Origin: Diphasiastrum complanatum | Taxonomy: Eukaryota; Streptophyta; Lycopodiopsida; Lycopodiales; Lycopodiaceae | Reading direction: 5' to 3' | DNA length: 64,000 nucleotides | Assembly: GCA_029204225.1 (NCBI GenBank) | Contig: CM055101.1 | Coordinates: 63,574,671-63,638,670 of the forward strand | Shown: positions 12,279 through 24,200 of the stretch, in pieces | How the letters are laid out: each line of letters opens with the position of its first letter | How positions within the stretch are numbered: position 1 is the first letter of the stretch | The notes under the pieces: model-generated | Told to the model about the DNA's origin: nothing | Databases searched by the model: none | Seen by the model: only the letters and a program-made list of their open reading frames with translations | Position numbers and translations under genes: made by a program

Positions 12279-13748
12279 AAGTGCCAACATTTTTGTATGC
12301 ATAACAAAAGGTTGAATTTAGTAGAACTACAACATCATGCATAACCAAATTGAAATGCCAAAATGAAGATGTGAGATTTCAACGTTGATTCGAAGCACTA
12401 AACTTGTAACTCCAAGCACATAGGCATGTGTTGGACATAACACTTAATAATGCATAGACCAGCTATTTTTATGCATGAAAACAAGATGATGGAAGTTCAT
12501 TGTTTGTTTGTTATGAGACCATTTGTTCTTGAAATTCTTCTAAAAATGTATCTGACCTGAAAAATCAACAAAGAACTCAAGTAAGAATTGTGACTTTTAA
12601 GTTTTGAAGGAAATTTTTAGGACGGTGGTGGAAAAACATCTTTGACAAATTTAAGTGAACCCTTGAAGGGTCATTTGATTGAGATGGTCAAAATTCATTG
12701 ATGTTTCTATTAGTCACTCACATATATTTGATCATATCAGACAAATAATGCGTGAAATTTTGAATGTCATAACATTCTAAATACAAGTAGAAAACCTTAC
12801 GTACACAAAAACATGAGTTTTATTGGCCAGAATGAAATAACATGAGGTACAAGTTTTCTCAAATCCAAACAAAGCCCACTAGAATACTTCAGCAAGAGCA
12901 ATAGAGATTGTGACTCCATGTATGTGGCGCTACATGAACAAAGTACATCATCTTGAGAGGTTATCATGGCCTCTATGCCATTACGAACACCTTATTGAAA
13001 CTTTTGGTACTTGGAGATAATATTTGCTTTGAAGTTTTCAGATCATCTTGGAAAATATAAAGTACAAATTAGACATTGGAAGATATGTTTAAAGGCATAG
13101 GATTCCAAGAATTTTCCTATTTTGATTTCAGAATTCATCCAATTATACCTTGACTGGTGCACGACAAGTCCATAGCAATTGAGATGCTAAATAGAGTTAT
13201 GATTAGATAATAGTTGTGTCAAGTGTAAAAATGCATTTGGGAGATGTGTGTCACAAACTTGTGTATATGTAGAGGTAGGAACAGTCGAGCCCTTATTCCG
13301 AGAAATATGGATGCAGTATGCATGATACTAAGGTAATTTGCTTACCTGTGGTCACTGAAAACAAAGGGGTGTGGATGTTGGCAGTATAAATTATCATTAT
13401 CTCATGAATGATCACACTAAACAGTTCTTTGTATACCTATTCCCACTAGTGAAGGACAAGGGGCTCTATGGCTCAAGATTGAGAATCTAATTTCGTATTC
13501 TTCTAGCACAAAGAGGAAAGATAGACCAAAAATTAACAAAAATTGGATGATACAAGACAATACGATTCACTCACTCAGGGAAGGAACCTTAGTTTCGACC
13601 TTTAATCGGTAGCGCCCTTAGGTAGACTTTTGCCAATCAGCAATGTGATGTCATACTTGTGTGTGAGCATCTATGTTCCTGGACGTGTGTATTTATTGCA
13701 CGAAACTTGGCTCAGAGGTTGCTAAGGTCTTGAGCTCAAGGGTACCAT
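12279..13748. other. no gene recognised
   Basis: AT-rich, non-coding on both strands by eye. No terminal repeats or protein fragments were recognised. Confidence 0.4.
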
Positions 13749-13988
13749 TTGGATTACAAGCTTATGGAAAAGATGAGCCCACTAGTCATAGTTGCCCGGA
13801 ACGCCTTCTCGAATGCGTTCCAGAAAACACATGGACATCGAGATAGAGGATATGACAGAGATGGAGGACTTGACAGTAACCGATATCGTGGTGGTGGTCC
13901 ATTGTGGTCAAAGGGAAAGATCGAGCTGGTCCTTATGATCACCCCAGTTGCTGGCCGTGGAGGTCGCTCATCTTATGATCACAACTAA
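13749..13988 (+). pseudogene. RGG-rich ORF, possible 3' fragment of an RNA-binding protein gene
   Basis: The frame has a C-terminal-like stretch HRDRGYDRDGG, NRYRGGG and AGRGGRSSYDHN followed by a stop. This is the composition of RGG-box tails in RNA-binding proteins. A second frame across the same DNA reads RAGPYDHP, which would also fit such a tail, so a frameshift near 13915 is possible. Only the tail is visible and no RNA-recognition motif was found upstream, so a retrocopied or truncated gene end is more likely than an intact gene. Confidence 0.3.
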
Positions 13989-15240
13989 TTGTTGTCGAAT
14001 AGCTGTAATTTTTAACAAAGGAATCGAGATTACCTTGAACTAAGGAATCTGCTTAAACTATATGTTTTCCAGCGTTTCTGATATCTAGCGTCCCTCAATG
14101 CATTATAAAGCATCCCTCAATATATTATCAAGAAGGAAGATCACGGCCAGCAGGTGGCACTTTAATACCTGGTTTTTTTTATATAAAAAGAAAAACGTTC
14201 TGACCCAGTCCATTCCGGAACGTACTGGGTCGGAACGGGTTTCTAAGCCACTAGTACATTCTCTTTCTGACGAAAGTGCTAGATCCAGCTCTAGCATGTT
14301 TCAAGTACTTCAAATCTACAGCCATTAAAATAACTATTATAGCAAAGCATAAGATAGAACGTTTCTAAACATAAGCATGGGTACTAAACTTCCCAATGAC
14401 CACATACAAACATTAAATACATTCTTAAAAATTCATAATATGAAATAAATGCTTGACAAAAATAAATGGCAGCCAGGAAGAGCTCGTAGGCCTAAATGAT
14501 GGTCACAAGAATGCATAAATCAGATGAATAAAAACAGCACAAGTAGCATACTTGAATATAAAACACCATCAAAGTGAAAAGCCACAACCAAATATTAGTC
14601 ATCAAAGAAAAGTTTTCTGGCCTTGCAGAATTTAAGCAATTTATTTGGTCCCTGACATATTACCAGGTGTCACACTGCCTGGTAGAATATGGAATGGATC
14701 TAGATCTAGCAACAAATCTGATCTCTGTGAATTACCAGCACTATTAGTAGTACATTGTCGGTCGAGTCAGTGGTTCAAGGTGATACATATTTCCCTAAAA
14801 TGCAGTTCCCACAAAAAGTTATACATTATAGAATGTTGATTTAGTACAAGATACAAAAACAAGATACAGCCCAAAATTGCCGGATTCCTTGTTTCAGCAA
14901 CTTAGTTTCAAATTTTGACAACTAAAGAAAAATAAGAAGAGCATAGAAATGAGTGATCCTATTAAATTTTCTAACTCAACCCTTCTCTCAAAAGTATAAA
15001 ATCCCTAGCAAAACAATATTCCATAAGGTACATATCTTCAAAAGACCCTGGCGATCTTGCATGGATGATAATATTGTATAGATGAAGTCATACTACTCCT
15101 ATTACCAAAAGTATGGGCTAAAACTTTGAAGTCTTAACAAATAGGTCTTGATCATTTCACATATCATGTATTGCATCAATCATATCAAGCATAGACTACA
15201 TCATTAACTATATTACAACTTGAACTCCATCTAGCGACTC
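13989..15240. other. 3' flank of DRP1 with no gene
   Basis: Intergenic DNA between the RGG-rich frame and the DRP1 stop codon. The part adjoining 15240 probably contains the DRP1 3' UTR. It also holds the hairpin at 14196-14237. Confidence 0.45.
14196..14237. repeat. inverted repeat (hairpin), 14-bp arms
   Basis: CGTTCTGACCCAGT (14196-14209) pairs with ACTGGGTCGGAACG (14224-14237) with one mismatch around a 14-base loop containing TTCCGGAA. Similar TTCCGGAACG words occur in the hAT-like element at 22495-23263, so this may be a transposon-end relic. Confidence 0.6.
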
Positions 15241-18200
15241 TCATCTTGCCCAAACAACTGCATCAATCTCATCACGAGCATTTTTGTAAAGCTCTAATCT
15301 CTTTCCACAAGCAGCCCGTCTTTCCATCAATGCTGGATCTTCGTCAAGCATTTGTGCAAGCTGTTTTCCCTGTTTGACAACCAGAAGACCAACTAAAAAT
15401 GTAGTTGCAACTTTTAATCTTACAAACTCTTTTTCTGGCACATGCTGATCAACAGGACAAATTCATGGATTTGAAGGCTCAACTTATGGAGGTTTAAGAA
15501 TCTCTTGTGCAAGTTGACACTTTGATCCTCTTTTTTAAAAGTCCCTTTCTTTTTTTTGGTTAGCTGCCTAAAAAATTTAACACAAAAATTATGACTGATA
15601 GAAAATTTGGTTTTCCTGCATCTCACTAGAATAAACTTACATTCAAAATAAAAGATTTCAAGGACATGCTATGCAGTACCTCCCTTTTGCCGACTTGAGT
15701 GTAAAAGTTGTCAAGTAAAGAGCGCCTTGCTTCTCGTACTTGGCAATGCACTGCAGCCTTTGGGATAGTGTTACGAAGACTTTCACAAACCATTCCAACA
15801 TAAGCAGACACATTTGAACCTGCAATCAACAGAATATTCAGAAAAATTAACAAAGGGAGTAACAGAATCATAGTTTTGGGAAACGTTTCCCACCCGGGAA
15901 ACGCAGCCCCCTCGGGGAACGAGAAGCGGGATATGGGAAACGGGGGAAACGATACACATATGACATATAATTTAGAATCTAGATACTATAGAAAATTCTT
16001 GTAGCAAAAGTTCTGAGAAAAAACATAGCTTGCTGTCCAGTGATCCTGTTTTCTGAGAAAGAGCGTTTCTACTCAAAATCATGATTGTTTCCAGCTCGAG
16101 TCTGAAAAAAAAGTTTGTGACCCACCACGATTCCGACCTACTTCAGGTGAGATTCCGGCCATATCCAGGCAGAAATACTTTCTTGCAGCATTCTGGGTCA
16201 TTTTTTAAGGGTTAAAAAACGTTTCCCAACAAAAGGTGTTCTGGGAAACGAACTTTTCCCATCAAGAAACGCGTGGAAATGACCGTTTCCCAGGAGGCTT
16301 TTCCCATGTTCGAGGAAACGAGATATGCTGAGAAACGCAAAGGGCCGGGAAACGTGTTTCCCCAATACTATGAACAGAATCCACAAGTGTAAATGGCAAC
16401 AAGAAAAAAGATGTCACACACCTATCCTTCGGAGATGAGCATCAGTATATCGATCCATCGTTGAAGCTACAGGGTTACCACCTTTCTCCAACTCCTGGGG
16501 CAACTTTCGGAAAAAATCAACAGTCAAGTAACTTGCCTCCATGTCAACAATCCGTGATATGAATTTTCGACTTTCTTCACGAAACTTTTCAAGTGCCTCT
16601 GTTGCTGCTGCAGCAAGCTCTGCTTGGAGTGTTGGAAAACGCTTTAACTCCTGGGTTGAAACAAGAAACTGACAAGTTAGCCATAGATTGATAGTGTAAT
16701 GGCTTTTGATATTTTGTTTGTCGAAGTGGAAAAAAAATCACGTCCTTCAATTCAACAAAAGGTCATATACCTGAGTCTCAACGATAGCCTTTCGAACAAG
16801 ATCTTTCAATACAAAATGGACCTGGTGCAAATAAAGGAAAAGATAACAAAGGCCACAGAAGTTTCAGAAAAAAAGAAAAAATAAACATTCTGAAATTCTA
16901 CAAATTGATGGAACACATTTATGGTACAGTCAGTATTTTTCAAAATGCAGATCTACATCCGTATAATGTTTATAATCATAAGGTGGGAGGGATATAATGG
17001 CCATGTTAAGAAAACTAAGATTTCATGTGCCTACCACCATCCTGGAACTTTTCCTTACCAGAAACACCTCATTGGCAATACAGAAGTCAAGGCTATCTCT
17101 TTCTCAGAATGAAAAGGTTGTTATTTGCAAGGTCCTTAGCACACAGAGGAAAAAGTTTCAACTACAAAAATTAGAACTTAGAAATTAAGAACCATTCTAC
17201 ACAAGGTTATATTTTACAGAGTTGCAATACAAAAAAGCCAAGGGAATGATAACACATACTGCATCTACAACAGCTTCTGCTGGACCTCTGAAGAAACCTA
17301 GTGATCCTTCTATAAGGCGTCTGTATCCTTGTTCAGGGGCAATCAAGTGTGGTTGATAACCATCAGCTTCTGAAACCACCTTCCGCACATTCTGCATAGA
17401 TAGATGTCTGTCAAAAGGTAGCTTCTTAAGAGCTGCAGGAAATTGATTGTCAAATATAGCATATATACGTTCACCCCCAGGTCGCCTGCCAAATCAACAC
17501 TTTGAACGTTAAGGTATAATGAACAATCACACAAATATAATCTGTGATGGTGAGAGCCATAGACATGTGCAAGTGAACATTTAGCACATAATAATAATCG
17601 GTAGCAAACAAATCACAGCTTACCCTCCCTCAAGATGAGCTTTGAAAATGTGATCAAATGCCCGGCAAAGCTCTAGAACAGTATACAATTGAGCCTGAGC
17701 CAATGATCGTGGACACACCAAAAAATAGAGACAACACAAAATCACAAATTTGCATAAAAAGGTTAAAATTAACCACAAGAAGCTCACTGTAGAAATTAAG
17801 TCAATTTCTAAACAGAGCATTTGAAATTAATTTTCTCGCTTCATAGGCCAATACCTACGTAGTAAGAAGGATAGGAAAGTGAGAAAACCTGAAAACCATT
17901 TAACTAGTTCTCAAGTAAAACACAGTTTGGCAGAGAGTATTTGAATCTGCAGGTATTGCCTGCCTATATATAACCACAGAACTTACCCCTGCATCAACTG
18001 CAATTGGCCTCCCAAGCTGATTCATTTCTGCTTCCAGCTCATCAATGGTTTTGTTGATCAAAGATAGAATGCTAGGTATTCGGGCCTTAATCACAGCCTC
18101 TAGATGCTGCCAATACAGAAATAGTAAAAGTAAGAAATAAGCATGAAGCGCATTTTTCTCAAAAGTTTATAATATACAAAACTGCTGGCATTCACGTTTT

Positions 18201-21200
18201 TCTCAAGCTCATATCCTGTCTATAGACGATAATTTCCACAAGAAACTCCAAAATTTTACCATGTTCCATCACATACCTTAGAAAGTATTTTTCCAAGATA
18301 TTCTGAGCCCATTCGACTAGCTAAATGACCATAATCTGGACTGGTTGCGAAGTACTCACGCTCCCTGCGTCGTGCAGCAATCATATCAACATTCCTGTTA
18401 ATATCAGCTTGAGAGCGATTCACTACTCCAACCCATGGATGTTGCAATCTATAAGAACGCCCTTCTAATACCTGCCAACACAATGAGCCTCTGAGGAGCA
18501 TACATATAGTTCAAACTAAGAGAAAACCTGAGGAAAAGCTTTCCATTGGATAAGTAGTAGTGTCATACACTAATAAATTCGAAGAGGACTCTTAAAGTTA
18601 ACATAGACAATGAACGAAAGCAATCGACTTTTGCGGTCATAGATAAAGTGTACTGACATCAAGCGCATTGGTACCCTTGTCCATAAGATCCAGCTTCGTA
18701 AGAACTCCAAATGTTCTTTCACCTAATATGCAAACATAAGTGCATGAGCTGCAAGTATGCATTAACATTCCATTATGCCTGCCAAGAGGTCCACAGATTC
18801 AAATCCCACATGTCTCTGCCTAAGATGTTAAACTTCTCAATAAGAGATCCTATCTACATACCCAACTTAAACTTAACAACAACCAACATAAAAATAAAAA
18901 TAACAGCTATGCTGTAACCTGTTATAGTGTGGGCTACTTTGCAACAAAGGCTCCTTTCATTCACTTCAAGTCATTTAGCTCAAATCAAAGAGAATCCAGT
19001 ACAACTTTGGAAGCTAAAATGAAAGGTGCTACTTAAACCAAGATAATGCTAATGCAACTCATAGCTTCTTTCTTACTACAACCTTGCCACGAAACAAAGA
19101 CACTGAACTTGTTTTGTGCTATAAGCTAATAACGAATGCTAGTTATGGACATGACAAAAGTAGTAAAACAACTCCATTTTTTGTTTTCTAGAATCCACTG
19201 ATGATGCATCCAAATGTACACTAAACCAGGAACAGAATTCCAAAGTTTTGGGCTCATATTGGGGGTTTTTCTGATGGTCCTAACTCAATGGCTACTTGGG
19301 TGATCTCGTCATAAACCAACCTTATTTCTTTCAAAGAACTGTCAAATTTGCACTGGATTGTGTTAAAGAGATTCAAATACCCATAGATTGTGAAAAATAA
19401 TCACCACAAAATCTTATAGTGCAAATGGATCCTGGCAAGCTAAAACTCAAATAAATGCTGAGGACAGAATTGTTGGATTTCTATCCTCTCCATCCCTTCT
19501 CATCACTAATCTAGATCCATTCATTAGCTGTTGTAAATACTTGTACAGTCGCATACTCTGCAGAAATACACTTGTTTTCTGACATTCTGCAAAAATATAA
19601 AAGAATAGGTAACAATGTTTCCCCGATTGTTCGGATACCTTCGACTACTTGATTATTCGGCCATCCTCGATAGTTCGACCATCTCGGACCACTGACCAGA
19701 TTCGATTATTCGGCCATCCTTGAACCATCAGCTGTAATCCGACTATCAACGGATCAACAAGTACATTGAATCACGCCCAGACAAAATCTCTAACAAAATC
19801 AGAAACTATCCGAAGGCAACTGCCAACAGCACGTAGTGCCTTAATCCTTATTGTAAAGTAAAAGTACAGATTAGTTAGCCATGTGTATATATCCAGCAAC
19901 TTATCAGTTGCTCAGTTAGACTAGACAAGAAGAGATCGGTTAGCTCAATAATCTATTATTCAATCAATCGAACATCCAAAGCGCAATTGTTTTGTTCTTT
20001 CTCTCTGTTATTACAGAGTATTGTTTCAGGAAGAACGCGACCTAGACTGCATTCAAACTGTATCTATTCGCGACTGAATAATCAATGTTACAGTAATCTA
20101 GGTCGTGTATATTGTGATTGAATGCTCATTTTATTCATGTTCAGCTTCCTTCTTGCTTGGAGATAAACTTATTCGTAGATTAAATTGTCTTCTATGACTG
20201 ATAGTCTGAGTCGATTGTGATGCTCTAATGACGAGCGATATACATACACAGATCCCAACAAGAATAACTCACATCTAAACTTACACTAGAAGATGTTACA
20301 TGATAGTATTCGAATAACTTGCATGTTTTTGTTAGGACACAAAAATCTTACAAGCAAGCTGTGTCATAACTGTATGAATATTTGTGATTGGCAAGCCTAG
20401 AATGATGATTTACAAGTCTATTAAAAGCAAAAGGCAGCATTCACACTTAAAAATTCACAGGCATTCTTTGACGACAGTTGCTTAACTTTGGCAAAGAATT
20501 CTTATTACAAATTTGATCAGTGCCATATACACTGTTGACGATACAACTCATTTTGAGAGCTTACTAAGTTGTCCAAATGGTCGATTGCTCATTTGATCTG
20601 ATTTGTACACTTCTGAAAGATGAATACTACCTAGCAGTGGTTGGTTATATATAAAAATGTTAAGTTGTCCCTCAAAATATTTGATTTCTTGGTGCAGTCA
20701 AACATCTTACTGGGGCTCCGACTTGCTATTTTTCTGCTCTAGAGTTTATAACATTGATACCTGCTTTAACAAAGACCCAAAGGTTACGGTTTTGGAAGGT
20801 TTCAATAGTTAGATATCCAGCCTTAGACTCTGTGTCTGTTAGATAAGGTTCAAATCTGTGCTCAACTGAAAGCCAGTTTTGAACCTTTGTACTTGCTGAA
20901 AAAGGGGACTATTTTCTATGTAGCACTGTTACATAGAGAGAAAAGTTCTCTAACAAAACATACAGGGCAGGAGAGAAATGTTCTAGTTCACTGACACAGT
21001 AAATAGCTGTGACACCTTGACTTGAGACCTGTTTAGCTGTAGTCCAGTTCAAAGCACCAAACCATGATAGAGGTTTTTGAGACTTATGGATAGGCCAAGA
21101 CCAGAAGCCCTGTTTAGAGATCAATAATTGGCCCAGATGACTCTTAGGACCTGGATACATAAAAGCTGTTAAAAGAGCAGATCAATTATTTCTCCAGCAA

Positions 21201-24200
21201 CAAATAGGACACATAGCCGCCAATTGAGTGCTGGAAATGGAAAATTCTCCTGGGAACTGAATCTTGGAACCTCCAATCTTGCAGAGAATGGAATGACCTC
21301 CAATAGTGCACTGGGATTGGATTGAATCCATGATGAGCAACAAAAAAGAATCAGGAAGCATCTTCATATGGTTGTTCCCATATTTGTGGTGTTTTGACAA
21401 ATTCCAAAAATCTCTTCCAAAAACAGCATGTAAGACAATAAAATGCAGTACGGGTTCACTATAGCTTCATTGAATCACAATTTGACTGGAACCGACCCAT
21501 GATTCAGGGTTTTAACCAATTCGATCGGCAAAGAATCCATTCTTTTCAAAGGCTGATTAGGATCCAATTCCAAACCAGTCGAAGTACCTATTCGTCGACC
21601 AATTCTGAACCGACAGGAAGTACTTGCTTTCCAGCTTCTTTAAAGCCCTCTTCTAGGGAATGAAATTCTTGAGTTAATGTTGGTGATTTGATGCAGCCCA
21701 AAACAGAACAAATTTTATCTTGTGTAATAAAGTGCAGTCTTGATAACATCTTAGCCCATTTTTCCCTGCGGAACTTATCTCATGTTAAGATATCCCAGTC
21801 CAAACCCTTTCATTAAAAGCCTGAGAGTCACTTTCTTTCTCTAGGGGCAAACAAACTAAAATCTCCACATTAGAAGGTATACTCTGACAATGACACACAA
21901 TGTATGATTAAAGTGCTGTCATTGAAAGTAACTTATCTGATCAGCTGAATTTGTAGAATTTCCCATTGAAATATTCGGATCCAGATCTGAAGAGCATTTT
22001 CAAGCCAAAAGCTGCTGGGAAGCATGTGCTATGCAGGACATCATAACTAGTATTTTATGCAAGACACCTCAACATTACCAAAAGTTGTCTTGCAGATGTC
22101 ATACTAGTGCTTCCTACTAAGCAGTTATATTGGAACAATAGGTTTGGGAAACATTTCCCGCCCGGGCCCCAGGAAATGGGAAACAGGGAAATGCCACAAT
22201 ATTACAAAAGCAAACTAGTGCAAGGTATTTACAACAGTGCACGTGGAAGAGAGGGAAATATGGAGGGAGAAAGTGATCTATATGGGAAGGAAGAGAAATT
22301 ATGTTAAAATGAAGTTAACAAGACTCTGAAAATTCCTAAAACTGGTCAAATTCGGCCTTTGAACAACTGATATGAGTTATGTTATGGGAAAATGTGTTTC
22401 ACCAGAGCAACTCCTCAAAGTGTTTCCTCAGTTGGGGAAACATAGAGTTGTGGGAAACACGTAAAAAAGCTTGGGACGCACATTTCTGTACAACCAAGGT
22501 TGCAGTCCGCGTTCCGGAACGCGATCCGGGATTTTCCATTAGGGTTTCCCGGAACGCAAATTTTTTTTTTTTTGTATAGTTGCCAATATGGGTATCATGT
22601 GAAAGGATATCAAAAAAGCAATTGTTATGCAGATCTGTTGCTTGGTTTCAGATGACTGCGGGCTACATTGATTAGAAATCTGGACATCAGTAGATGGTTT
22701 AAGAAAACTGGCTGCATTTTCATATGGTTTCAGAAATTTGGACTGTGTAGTCTGCCGACTGTTTCGGGTGCGAAACACCAAAAAGTGTGTTTTCACTCAG
22801 GTAGTTGGAAGGCCAAATCATGAAGCGGCCTTACCGTCGGGGCCGGGGTCTACCGGCAGCCCCCGGACCCCGCCGTTGGGGGGCGTTGCCCCCCAAACCC
22901 CCCACCGGGGGGCTACCACCCCCCGGACCCCCTGTACCGCCCCCCGAACCCCCTGTTTCAGCTATTCCAAAAGAAGTATACAATTCCTGCCAATCTAAGG
23001 AAGGCTCCTTCTAACTCTTTCTATCATTTTCTAAGAGAAAACGGAATCAGTAGATCTGCAAACCATTGGCATCAGAACACCATTCAAAACTGATTTAGTT
23101 AGTATTAAACTCAAAAAAAAAAAAAAAATTGGCCATTACTACTTTTTCCACAAAAAAAAAAAAAAAAAAAAAAAAATTTGCGATCTGGGTCGCGGATCGC
23201 TGACGTTCCGGATCGCACGATCCGGAACGTTTTTGCAGCGGATCACGATCCGCTGCAACACAGTGTACAACTACGTTTGGAGCAGCTTCAAACATTGCCT
23301 TCTTGTGAGATAATTTACAAGACGAGCAGGTCAAATGCATTTTCCACTACCAAACATTTGGCATGCCACATTACTAAGGAGACTGCTCAAACAAAAGGAT
23401 AAGGCATAACTTCTGAGAAATTGCAGGAGAAATAATATCAAAGGAGCCACATCAGAACATTCTACAACATTTGAATGCCCCATAAATAAAGCCTTAGGTA
23501 TGTTAATAAAATATTTGTAAAAGCTAACCAGTCAAGTCACGTAGTACACACAGCCAATAAAATAATTTACCTCAATCTCATTATTGATTTTGTTTACACA
23601 GGAAAATCTGGAACATGGGAAGTTTCAGTGTTGAATGTGAGCCTTTAGTAAGAACTTACAGTCTTGAACAATTCATCCTAGCAGCTTCAGCAAATTCTTA
23701 GTTGTGTTGTAAAACATATTGTATAATCACCTGTCGGGTCTACTTCTCGTGCTAACTTCATAGCATCTGATGTGGCAATGTCCTGGTTTGCGGGTGAAAT
23801 TGCAAGAATAATTGAGTTTTGCTGCATCAAAAGCATGAAGGTTACCAACAACTTACTTCCACCAAAGAAAAGAAAATTGATGGCATCAACTTACCTGTAC
23901 ATGACTAGCTAGGACTCAGGAGATACTAGTAACAGTGATAGATGATAACCCTCTCTCAAAAGATAAATCAGACCATACCTTTTCAACGTAAGACCGAACC
24001 ATGTTTTCAATATCTCCCACTATGCTATCTGGCTGACCCTCTACAAGAAGAAAACAACAAAGGGATGTTACAACCATCAAAGCAACAAAAGCTTATTGTG
24101 AAAATTTAGGGGAGGTTTAAGCTGGAAAAACATACCCACTGCAATTTTTGTTAATCCCGGAAGATCTATCAAAGTCAAGTTGACAACTGCAATAAGCATG

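Noticed and set aside
18770-18830. Possible tRNA or SINE box B (GATTCAAATCCC) in DRP1 intron 7
   Set aside because: No convincing box A at the right distance and no flanking duplication were found.
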